From Planctomycetota bacterium (GTDB taxonomy: Bacteria; Planctomycetota; UBA1135; UBA2386), in contig JAEUHU010000436.1 of assembly GCA_016793305.1 (NCBI GenBank), positions 1 through 9,540 of the forward strand: a DNA stretch of 9,540 nt, written 5' to 3'. Numbering within the stretch: position 1 is the first letter of the stretch; every line of letters begins with the position of its first letter. Shown piece after piece: positions 1-6,802 of the stretch. The notes beneath the pieces are model-generated. The model ran no database searches and was not told the DNA's origin. It saw only the letters and a list, made by a program, of their open reading frames with translations. A program made the position numbers and the translations under genes.

Positions 1-1164
1 CGCATCGCGCGCGAGGTCCACGTCGTGCGACGGCTCGCCTGGCCCGGTGAGCCTCGGCAACTCCGACCAGCCCGCGACGTCGACCTTCGGACCCGATGGC
101 CGCGCGAACAGCGGCGTGTCGAACGGCAGGCTGCCGAACGACGCGAAGCCATCGGCCCCGACCGAGGCCTCGACGCGGCGGCCGCGACCGTCGCCTTCGC
201 CGAGCGGCCCGATGTGCACGGTCGCCGCCGCGACGCCGGGGAAGGGTTCTTCCCCCAGCAGGAAGCGCAGCCGCAGCGAACCGGTCGATGGCAACCGCAG
301 CGCGATCGGCTCCTTCGGCAGCGGCACCGTGGCGTCGACGACGACCGGCTCGACGGCGAGGCCCGGCGCCAACACGTGCACGACGAACGCCACCACGGCT
401 TTGCCCTGGTCGGGTCCGGAACCGATCGTGTGCAGCTGCTGCAGGTGCGCGAACCGCACGAGGCCGGCGGCGTCGGTCGTGTCGCGCAGCACGGTGCGAC
501 CTTCCGCGGCACCGCCGTCGGCCCGCACCGCGAGACCGATCGGGATCGCCGCCACCGGTCGTCCGTTCGCGTCGCCCAAACGCACCGCTAAGCCCGCGTC
601 GCGTTCGAGCCGCAGCACGTGGCCCTCGGCCGGCACCTGCGTCGCAGCCGACACGAACCGTTCGCCGTAGCGATCGCCCGCGGTCGCGTAGATCCGCCCG
701 CCGCGCGGCTCCATCGCGAGGCGCAGCCGGCCGTCGCGATCGCTGCGCGCGCGCCGCCCGAAGCGCCGCGCCTTCTGCTCGGGATCGCGTTCATAACGCT
801 GGGCCTCGGCCTTCGGCAGCTGCTGCACGTGCCGGTCGGAGGCCGCGTCGTTCCAGAACACTTCGGCGTCGGCCACCGGTTCGGAGCTCGCCGCATCGAC
901 GACGCGCAGGTCGATCCAGAGCAGTTCGGGAACGGCGGGCGCCGCCGCGTGCGCCGTGGGGTCGAGTGCCACGGTGCGCGCTGGCTCGACAACCGGATCC
1001 GGCGGTGCTTGCGGCTCGCTGGCAGCAACCGCGGGCGTGTTCGTACCCGTCTCGGGCCCCGGCGGCGCGACGCTCGGTTCGCCGCGCCACGTCCACCAGA
1101 GCAGCAGCGAGGCGACGGCGACCAGGGCGCAAGCCGCCAGCAGGATGCCTCGGGAACGCTTCAT
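1..1164 (-). CDS. Membrane-anchored multi-domain beta-sandwich protein, paralogue A (C-terminal part outside window)
   Basis: The frame is open from an ATG at 1164 to the left edge, giving 388 residues and no stop, so the gene is cut by the window and not visibly broken. Residues 1-5 (MKRSR) are basic, 6-24 are a hydrophobic helix, and LWWTWRGE (22-29) marks the membrane boundary. A Pro/Ala-rich linker follows to about residue 79. The first beta-sandwich module starts near 80 (IDLRVVDAASSEPVADAEVFW) and a second near 186 (LAVRLGDANGRPVAAIPIGL, then the turn DAAGLVRFAHLQQL). A further segment (VPLPKEPIALRLPSTGSLRL) matches both downstream paralogues. The visible part aligns with roughly the first 390 residues of the other two copies, so about 500 residues are probably missing to the left. 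The pattern V.D..G.PV.G..V with D..G turns is typical of carboxypeptidase-regulatory-like modules. Likely exported and anchored by its N-terminus; function unknown. It is the most diverged of the three copies at DNA level in the segments compared. Confidence 0.85.
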   Translation of the reverse strand, partial: MKRSRGILLAACALVAVASLLLWWTWRGEPSVAPPGPETGTNTPAVAASEPQAPPDPVVEPARTVALDPTAHAAAPAVPELLWIDLRVVDAASSEPVADAEVFWNDAASDRHVQQLPKAEAQRYERDPEQKARRFGRRARSDRDGRLRLAMEPRGGRIYATAGDRYGERFVSAATQVPAEGHVLRLERDAGLAVRLGDANGRPVAAIPIGLAVRADGGAAEGRTVLRDTTDAAGLVRFAHLQQLHTIGSGPDQGKAVVAFVVHVLAPGLAVEPVVVDATVPLPKEPIALRLPSTGSLRLRFLLGEEPFPGVAAATVHIGPLGEGDGRGRRVEASVGADGFASFGSLPFDTPLFARPSGPKVDVAGWSELPRLTGPGEPSHDVDLARDA

Positions 1165-1216
1165 CTCGGTCTCCGGATGCAGACCCTACCGCATCGCCGC
1201 CAACTGGGAACGAGCC
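1165..1216 (-). promoter_or_regulatory. Spacer between paralogues B and A, related to the B/C spacer
   Basis: This 52-base spacer, read on the minus strand, shares CTCGTTC near its 5' end and GGTCTGC-NN-CC-N-GGAGA-N-CG near its 3' end with the 49-base spacer at 3929-3977. The second element contains the ribosome binding site. No terminator or promoter is evident, so co-transcription of the paralogues is likely. The shared sequence indicates that the duplicated unit included the upstream leader, or that the leader is under selection. Confidence 0.55.
1171..1174 (-). promoter_or_regulatory. Ribosome binding site of paralogue A
   Basis: Minus-strand GGAG lies six bases before the ATG at 1164. 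The same GGAG-N6-ATG layout occurs at the two paralogous genes, which supports this start. Confidence 0.7.
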
Positions 1217-3928
1217 TCACTTCGGCGCGTCCTTCGGCGCCAACGCCTTCGCCGCAGCAGCCAGTTCCGCCGCGTCGAGCGTGATCGTCACCGGCGCACC
1301 GGCCACCACTTCGTTCGGCGTGAAGCGCTGCAGATCCCGATGCCGCGTGCCACAGCGCATGGCGATGCGCAGCTCCGCGACGCCATCGCCGATCGCGCTG
1401 CGCGTGCTGCGATCGAGGGTCAGCAAACCCATGGCCTCCGCCGGGCGCAGCAGGTCGGCGAGGACTCCGCTGGAACTCGAGCCCCGATACTGGGCGAGAA
1501 ACCGGCCGGCGCCGGGACCGCCCTTCGGCAAGAGCCGCGCGTACAGTTCGCAGCCGTCGGGCACCACGGTGCCCGGAGCCAGGCGCAGTTCGAGTTCCGG
1601 CCACTTCGTCCTCTCGATGTCGACGACCTCGACCGAGGGCGGAATCGACACCGTCGCCGGCGGCCCGCTGCGCGAAGCCACCAGCATCGAAACGGGACGG
1701 CTGGGCAGCAGCAGGGCCGCCGCTGGCGGCCGCAGGAGGAAGCCCTCCCAGGCAGCGGGGTCCTCCTGCGGCTGCAGGAACGCGTGCAGGTCGCGGTCCA
1801 TCGCCAGCCGTCGTTCCCCGCCGTCCTCGAGCGCTTCGAGGCGCAGGGTCACGACACGCAGTACCTGGCGCAGGTCGATCGAAGCGAGGCGCGGATCCCC
1901 GCTGTCCGGCAGCGGCAACACCACGTCGTCGATCGACAGCAGCGGCTCGGCACAACCGGGCACGCAGATCTGCAGCGCGTACTTCCCCGGCTCGACGGCC
2001 GACCACTCGTAGCGTGCCCGACCCGCCTCCCATCGGGACAACCGCGCTTGCCGATGCGTCTTCGGCTCGCCGGGCCGCACGCGCCCGACGCCAGGAACGG
2101 TCGGCAGGGCTGGCCCACCGACCAGTTCGAGCCGCAACGGCTCGCCCTCCGGAGCCTGTTCCGGCATCACACACGTCGCCACGAGCCGTGCCCCAGACAC
2201 CAGCGGGACCACCACATCGCCCTGGCCCAGCCGGAACTCGATCGGTGCGACCGGCAGGAACTCGCGCGCCACGACACGCAGGCGCAGCGGTCCAACTTCG
2301 ACGTTGCCGCGCACCTCGAACGTGCGGCCAGCCTTGTGACCAGCAGCCAGGCCACGCACCTCCGTCCACGTCGGTTCGCCGGTCCGACGCGCCGGAGCCA
2401 GGCGCTCGACGACCAGCTGCACCTGGCTCTGTGGGTCCACCTCCGGCGCGAAGCGCCCGCTGCACACCAGAGGCTCACCCCCGATGCGCAGGTCGCCGAA
2501 ATCGTGGACGCCGAGTTGCAGCTCGCGAGGCTCGAGACTCGCACGCAAGCCGCCGTGCCCCTCCGGAGTCAGGTCGTAACGCTCGATCCGCACCGTCGTC
2601 GCGTCGCCGACCCGCGGCAAGGCATGCAGGAACTGCCCGTTCTCATCCACTTTCACGGTCGCAAAGCCTGAACTCCGCGAGACCCGATACGCGACGTGCA
2701 CCGACGCCCCGGCGAGTGGTTGGCCGTCGCGGTCGAGCAAGCGACCACGCAACACGAAGCCGAGGCCGACGAGGTCGATCTCGTGCTGCAACGTGGCCCC
2801 GGCGACGAGAGGTGGCAGCTCGGCCGATGGCAGTGAGAACACACCGAACCCATGGGGCTCGACGAACATACGCTTGCCGGCCGGCAGCACGGGGAAGACC
2901 GCCCATCCGTCGGCGTCGACCTGCGCATCGACTTCGAGGTCGCCGGAGCGACGATCCTCGCCGGCAGTCGCCCGGAGGATCACCAACTCGACCGCGGACA
3001 GCGCCGCCCCGGCGAGGCGATAGCGGATCCGGAGCGCCCCGGTCGCCGGCAGACGCAGTTCGACCGGATCGGGGGGCAGCGGCACGGTCGCATCGACCTC
3101 GATCGGGGCCAGGTCGAATCCGGGGATCGCGATGCCGAGTTCGAAACCTGCAGCTGGCTTGCCCTCTTGCGGACCGAGAGGAATCGAGCGCAACTCCTGC
3201 AAGTGCGGGAAGCTCGCGAGACCGTTCGCATCGCTCGTCACGGAGCGATGCAGGTAGTCGTGCTGGCCGGACACAGCACTCGGCATTGGCTCGCCCGAGC
3301 GTGCGCGCAGACCGACCGGAACGCCGGCAACCGGATTCCCCGCCGTGTCGACCACACGGGCGAGCAGCCGTTCTTCGAGTTCGAGCAGCAGGCGATACCC
3401 CAAGGCCGGCGGTTCGCCATCGCGAACGCGCACCTCACCGTATCTCGAGCCGACCCGCGCGCAGACCAGCCCCCCGTGTCGCTCCATCCAGAGCTGCAGC
3501 CGACCGCTCGAATCGCTGCGTGCGGTACGACCGAACCGGCGAGCGAGGAGTTCGCCGTCATCGAGGAGCAGTCGCGCCTCGGCAATGGGCAGGGCGCGCA
3601 TCGACGCACGGCTCGTCGCGTCGCTGTAGACCACCTCCGCGTCGGCAACCGGCTGCTGCGTCGCGGCATCGACGACCAGGATGTCGAAGCGGTGCAGCTC
3701 GGCCGGAGCTTCGGACGGATTGCCCGCGGCTTCGACGGCGGCCGAACGGGTCGGCTCTGGCGTGGCAGTGGCGGCTGCGGCGGGCGTCGACGCTTCCGCT
3801 TCGGGCGGTGCCGACTCGCGGGGCGTCGTCGGCGGCGGCACGACGGCATCGCCGCCTTGCCACCACCACAAACCCAGCAGGAGGGCCACGACGAGTGCGC
3901 CGAGCACGATGTACCACGGGTTCTTCAT
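1217..3928 (-). CDS. Membrane-anchored multi-domain beta-sandwich protein, paralogue B (903 aa)
   Basis: Start is the ATG at 3928, with GGAG six bases upstream; an in-frame GTG eight codons earlier gives an N-terminus (MVCGLEIG) that interrupts the anchor and lacks this spacing. Stop is TGA. Residues 1-3 carry one Lys, 5-23 form a single hydrophobic helix ending in WWW, and 24-76 are a Pro/Ala/Glu-rich linker. Beta-sandwich modules begin near 77 (FDILVVDAATQQPVADAE), 186 (ARVVDTAGNPVAGVPVGL, turn TSDANGLASFPHLQEL) and 391 (LRGRLLDRDGQPLAGASVHV, turn VDENGQFLHALP), fitting carboxypeptidase-regulatory-like domains. Later landmarks are GGEPLVCSGRF (483-493), AREFLPVAPIEFRLGQGD (554-571), EWSAVEPGKYAL (641-652) and the terminal motif RFTPNEVVAGAPVTITLD (868-885). 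There are no catalytic, sorting or lipobox signals. It aligns with paralogue C throughout, with RVVAREF and RVAAREY both at residue 551. Probably an exported structural, binding or adhesion protein held in the cytoplasmic membrane; role unknown. Confidence 0.9.
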   Translation of the reverse strand: MKNPWYIVLGALVVALLLGLWWWQGGDAVVPPPTTPRESAPPEAEASTPAAAATATPEPTRSAAVEAAGNPSEAPAELHRFDILVVDAATQQPVADAEVVYSDATSRASMRALPIAEARLLLDDGELLARRFGRTARSDSSGRLQLWMERHGGLVCARVGSRYGEVRVRDGEPPALGYRLLLELEERLLARVVDTAGNPVAGVPVGLRARSGEPMPSAVSGQHDYLHRSVTSDANGLASFPHLQELRSIPLGPQEGKPAAGFELGIAIPGFDLAPIEVDATVPLPPDPVELRLPATGALRIRYRLAGAALSAVELVILRATAGEDRRSGDLEVDAQVDADGWAVFPVLPAGKRMFVEPHGFGVFSLPSAELPPLVAGATLQHEIDLVGLGFVLRGRLLDRDGQPLAGASVHVAYRVSRSSGFATVKVDENGQFLHALPRVGDATTVRIERYDLTPEGHGGLRASLEPRELQLGVHDFGDLRIGGEPLVCSGRFAPEVDPQSQVQLVVERLAPARRTGEPTWTEVRGLAAGHKAGRTFEVRGNVEVGPLRLRVVAREFLPVAPIEFRLGQGDVVVPLVSGARLVATCVMPEQAPEGEPLRLELVGGPALPTVPGVGRVRPGEPKTHRQARLSRWEAGRARYEWSAVEPGKYALQICVPGCAEPLLSIDDVVLPLPDSGDPRLASIDLRQVLRVVTLRLEALEDGGERRLAMDRDLHAFLQPQEDPAAWEGFLLRPPAAALLLPSRPVSMLVASRSGPPATVSIPPSVEVVDIERTKWPELELRLAPGTVVPDGCELYARLLPKGGPGAGRFLAQYRGSSSSGVLADLLRPAEAMGLLTLDRSTRSAIGDGVAELRIAMRCGTRHRDLQRFTPNEVVAGAPVTITLDAAELAAAAKALAPKDAPK
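1274..1333 (-). repeat. 60-base near-identical block, copy in paralogue B
   Basis: Matches 4035-4094 at 59 of 60 bases. It encodes exactly 20 codons, residues 866-885 of paralogue B (LQRFTPNEVVAGAPVTITLD). The one difference changes Asn to Ser. Flanking codons on both sides diverge more. Confidence 0.9.
3634..3703 (-). repeat. 70-base near-identical block, copy in paralogue B
   Basis: Matches 6368-6437 at 67 of 70 bases. All three differences are synonymous. It encodes the entry strand of the first beta-sandwich module (LHRFDILVVDAATQQPVADAE). Paralogue A has the same region but with clearly more differences. Confidence 0.9.
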
Positions 3929-3977
3929 GCCGATCTCCAGGCCGCAGACCATACGCCCCTGACGCGCGAACGAGCGC
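3929..3977 (-). promoter_or_regulatory. Spacer between paralogues C and B
   Basis: This 49-base spacer shares CTCGTTC and the GGTCTGC-NN-CC-N-GGAGA-N-CG segment with the spacer at 1165-1216. No terminator-like hairpin with a T run and no convincing promoter is present, which favours one transcript across the paralogues. Confidence 0.55.
3935..3938 (-). promoter_or_regulatory. Ribosome binding site of paralogue B
   Basis: Minus-strand GGAG lies six bases before the ATG at 3928. It decides this start over the upstream in-frame GTG at 3952, which would place the ribosome binding site inside the coding region. Confidence 0.75.
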
Positions 3978-6665
3978 CTACTTCCGTTCTGCCTTCGCCG
4001 CCAGCGCCTTCGCCGCGTCCGCCAGTTCCTCGTGGTCGAGCGTGATCGTCACCGGCGCACCGGCCACCACTTCGCTCGGCGTGAAGCGCTGCAGCACGCG
4101 CTGCTCGCCGCCGCGGCGCAGCACGAGGCCGAGCTGCCGCGGACCGTCGCCGAGCTCCAGTCGAGCCGGTTCGCCGGCGGCGCGCAGCTCGGCGTAGCCG
4201 CTGGACACCTGCAGTTCGCGGTCGAGTGCGCCGCCGGTGGATTGGCTTCGAAAGATCGCCTTGAACGGCACGGGCTCGCGCACCCGCTGGGTCTTCGTGT
4301 AGGCGGCGAGCTTGCAGCCCTCGGGGATCGTCACTCCGGGTCCGAGCAACAGCTCGACGTGCGGCCAAGGCTCGACGTGCACGTCGACGATCGACTGTCC
4401 GGGAGCCACCGACAAGGAGCACGGTCGATGACCATCGCCGACGAGCAGCAATGGTTGCGCAGCCGTCGGCACGAGAACCGCGGCATTGTTGTGGTCGACG
4501 ATCGTGCCCAACCACCTCGGCCCCGCTTGTGGCTGCAGGAACGCATACCCGTCGGGAGTTGCCGGCTGCCCCGCGGCATCGACGAGCCGCAGCTGCACCA
4601 CGCGCAGCACGGACCGCAGGTCGATCCTCGGCAGGTGCCGTTCGCCGCCGTCCGGTGCTGGCAGCACGACCTCGGGGACCGTGTGGACCGGTTCGGCGAG
4701 CCCGAGCAACGAGACGTGCAGCGCATAGGTGCCCGGCTCGACCGCCGACCATTGGAACAGTGCCAAGCTGTCGCGAGTGGACCAGCAGTGGCCACGCCGA
4801 TTGTCGGACGGGAAGTACGCGGACGGATCGTCGAGCACCGGTTCGCGCGCCGGGCCACCGACCAGGTCGAGCTGGATCTGCTCGTCGCCAGCTCCGTCCG
4901 GAAGAAGGCACTCGACGGTGAGCCCCAGTCCGCGCCGCATCGGCACCACGAGGTCCTGCTGGCCGACACGGAACTCGATCGGGGCCACCGGCAGATACTC
5001 ACGCGCCGCCACGCGCAAGCGGTAGCGCCCCGGCTCGACCACGCCACGCGCCACGAACACGCCATCGCGACCGACTCCCACCTTCGGCTGCTCGAGCGCG
5101 TGCCACGTCGCTTCGCCGGTCGTTCGATGGATGCGCTCCTGCTCGATCGTGGCCAGCACCCCGTAGTTCGTGGGCAACTGCGTGAGCCCTTCGAACCGAC
5201 CCTGGCACACCAGCGGCTCGCCGCCGAAATGCAGGTCGCCGAGTTCGTTGACGCCGGCCTGCAGTTCGCGCGTCGGCACGGTGAGCCGCAGTTCGAAGCG
5301 CTTCATCGAGCGCAGTTCGAACTTCGTGAGCTGGGCGGTCGACTTCTTCGACAGCTGGCCCAGGAACTGTAGGAACACGCCGCGCTCGTCGCTCAGGACT
5401 CCCTGGCTGCCGCCGCCGCCGTTGTCGATCCCGTACTCGACGAGGAACGACTCCTTGCCGATCGGCTGCCCGGTCGGATCGAGCAGGCGCCCACGCAACA
5501 CCATGCCGCTCGCGCCGAGTTCGACCTGATGCTGCAGCAACGTCCCCGCGGCGACCGCCGGGATCTGGTTCGACGGCATGACCGACATGCCGATACCCGA
5601 CGGCTCGGCGAACAACGGCACGCCCGGCGGCACCCTCGGAAACCACACCCAACCGTCGTCACCGACCCGTTCCCTGACGCCCGCGGGACGTTCCCCGAAC
5701 TCCTCCCGCTGACTTGCCGTGAGGTTGGCGGAGAAGATCCCAGGCACCGGCTTGCCTTCGAACAGGAAGCGCAGGCGCAGCGACCCGGTCGGCGGCAGCC
5801 GCAGTTCGATGGGCTCCTTCGGCAGCGGCGGCTTCGCCTTCACGACTGCGGGTTCGATGGCGAGGCCGGGGATGGCGACCCCGACGACGAACGCGAGCAC
5901 CTCGGTGCCTTCGTCCTGTCCGTCCTGCAGGCGTCGGTGTTGCTGCAGATGCACGAAGGTCGCCATGCCGGCTGCGTCGCTGCGCCCCGAAGCGACGCGT
6001 TCGCCGGCTCCGCCCCCGTTCTCGTCCGCGCTCGCGGAGAGGCGGATCGGAACACCCTCGGCAGGTGCCCCCGCCGCGTCCAGCACCCGTACCGACAGCC
6101 CTTCCTCCCGTTCGAGCAACAGCTGGTAGCCACCGTCGGGCGGTGGCCGCAGCGTCGAGAGAACGAGCGAACCGAAGCGATCGCCGGCGCGCGCGTAGAT
6201 CCATCCACCCTGGCCTGCCATGCCAAGACGCAGGTGCCCCGAGCGGTCGCTGCGCGCGCGGCTCCCGAACCGTTGCGCCGTTCCTTCCGGGTCGCCCTGC
6301 AACGCCACCTGCTCGGCCTTCGGCAGCAGCTGCACCCTCGCATGGGTGTCGCGGTCGCTCCAGTAGGCCTCCGCGTCGGCCACCGGCTGCTGCGTCGCGG
6401 CATCGACGACCAGGATGTCGAAACGGTGCAACTCGGCGGCAACCGGTGCATCGGCGGGAGTTCCCGCGGCCGTGCGCGCCTCCTCGACGTGCACCGTGGC
6501 CGGAACGGCTCGTCCGGCCGGATCCGGCGCGGAACGATCGACGATCGGGGGCGGCGGCGGCGCCGACTGTTCGCCTCGCCACCAGTACCACGCCACCGCA
6601 GCCAGACCCACGAGGCCCAGGGTCAGGAACAGCGTCGGCACCCAGGTAGCTCGTGCCGAGTTCAT
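3978..6665 (-). CDS. Membrane-anchored multi-domain beta-sandwich protein, paralogue C (895 aa)
   Basis: Start is the ATG at 6665, again with GGAG six bases upstream. The frame stays open another 337 codons upstream through the glycosyltransferase gene, but that part is a shadow frame. Stop is TAG. Residues 1-7 carry one Arg, 8-28 are a hydrophobic helix ending WYWWRGE, and 31-77 are a linker with a run of six prolines (PPPPP and neighbours, near 36-40). Modules start near 78 (FDILVVDAATQQPVADAE), 188 (LSVRVLDAAGAPAEGVPIRL, turn SDAAGMATFVHLQQ) and 389 (LRGRLLDPTGQPIGKESFLV, turn SDERGVFLQFL). Further landmarks are GGEPLVCQGRF (481-491), AREYLPVAPIEFRVGQQD (554-571), QWSAVEPGTYAL (638-649) and RFTPSEVVAGAPVTITLD (860-877). 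Collinear with paralogue B. No enzymatic motif, lipobox or C-terminal sorting signal. Likely first gene of the three-copy block, 137 bases after the glycosyltransferase pair; exported and membrane-anchored by inference, function unknown. Confidence 0.9.
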   Translation of the reverse strand: MNSARATWVPTLFLTLGLVGLAAVAWYWWRGEQSAPPPPPIVDRSAPDPAGRAVPATVHVEEARTAAGTPADAPVAAELHRFDILVVDAATQQPVADAEAYWSDRDTHARVQLLPKAEQVALQGDPEGTAQRFGSRARSDRSGHLRLGMAGQGGWIYARAGDRFGSLVLSTLRPPPDGGYQLLLEREEGLSVRVLDAAGAPAEGVPIRLSASADENGGGAGERVASGRSDAAGMATFVHLQQHRRLQDGQDEGTEVLAFVVGVAIPGLAIEPAVVKAKPPLPKEPIELRLPPTGSLRLRFLFEGKPVPGIFSANLTASQREEFGERPAGVRERVGDDGWVWFPRVPPGVPLFAEPSGIGMSVMPSNQIPAVAAGTLLQHQVELGASGMVLRGRLLDPTGQPIGKESFLVEYGIDNGGGGSQGVLSDERGVFLQFLGQLSKKSTAQLTKFELRSMKRFELRLTVPTRELQAGVNELGDLHFGGEPLVCQGRFEGLTQLPTNYGVLATIEQERIHRTTGEATWHALEQPKVGVGRDGVFVARGVVEPGRYRLRVAAREYLPVAPIEFRVGQQDLVVPMRRGLGLTVECLLPDGAGDEQIQLDLVGGPAREPVLDDPSAYFPSDNRRGHCWSTRDSLALFQWSAVEPGTYALHVSLLGLAEPVHTVPEVVLPAPDGGERHLPRIDLRSVLRVVQLRLVDAAGQPATPDGYAFLQPQAGPRWLGTIVDHNNAAVLVPTAAQPLLLVGDGHRPCSLSVAPGQSIVDVHVEPWPHVELLLGPGVTIPEGCKLAAYTKTQRVREPVPFKAIFRSQSTGGALDRELQVSSGYAELRAAGEPARLELGDGPRQLGLVLRRGGEQRVLQRFTPSEVVAGAPVTITLDHEELADAAKALAAKAERK
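4035..4094 (-). repeat. 60-base near-identical block, copy in paralogue C
   Basis: Partner of 1274-1333 (59/60 identical). It encodes residues 858-877 of paralogue C (LQRFTPSEVVAGAPVTITLD), the most conserved stretch near the C-terminus. Confidence 0.9.
6368..6437 (-). repeat. 70-base near-identical block, copy in paralogue C
   Basis: Partner of 3634-3703 (67/70 identical, differences all synonymous). It covers the start of the first beta-sandwich module, directly after the variable linker. Confidence 0.9.
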
Positions 6666-6671
6666 GCGGCA

Positions 6672-6675
6672 CTCC
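6672..6675 (-). promoter_or_regulatory. Ribosome binding site of paralogue C
   Basis: Minus-strand GGAG lies six bases before the ATG at 6665. It fixes the start well inside the very long open frame that continues upstream. Confidence 0.75.
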
Positions 6676-6703
6676 ACGGTGCGGTGGATCGCGTGTGCAC
6701 CGT
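6676..6703 (-). repeat. 7-base inverted repeat next to the ribosome binding site of paralogue C
   Basis: ACGGTGC and GCACCGT form a perfect 7-base-pair stem around a 14-base loop, and the 3' arm directly abuts GGAG on the minus strand. It lies in the 137-base gap 6666-6802, where I see no T-run terminator and no convincing promoter. It could modulate translation of paralogue C, or be chance in GC-rich DNA. Confidence 0.35.
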
Positions 6704-6802
6704 CATCCGGCAGGAACGACACCTTGGGCCCGACTGCGTCATGTCGACTCGACCTCCAGGCCGAGACGGTAGCACCGCGGTCCAACGCGACAAGGCGGCG
6801 CG

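Noticed and set aside
1120..1164. Possible lipobox LAAC (residues 9-12) in paralogue A
   Set aside because: The hydrophobic core before the Cys is only four or five residues and the hydrophobic stretch continues well past it; paralogues B and C have no Cys there. A signal anchor fits better.
96..4197. Long plus-strand open frames (638, 571 and 727 codons)
   Set aside because: Their products are dominated by Arg, Pro, Ser and Ala and lie opposite strongly supported minus-strand genes; long antisense frames are expected at this GC content.
6666..6802. Promoter between the glycosyltransferases and paralogue C
   Set aside because: The best -35/-10-like pair (TTGTCG with TACCGT, 16 bases apart) is too weak in GC-rich DNA to report; a promoter here remains possible.
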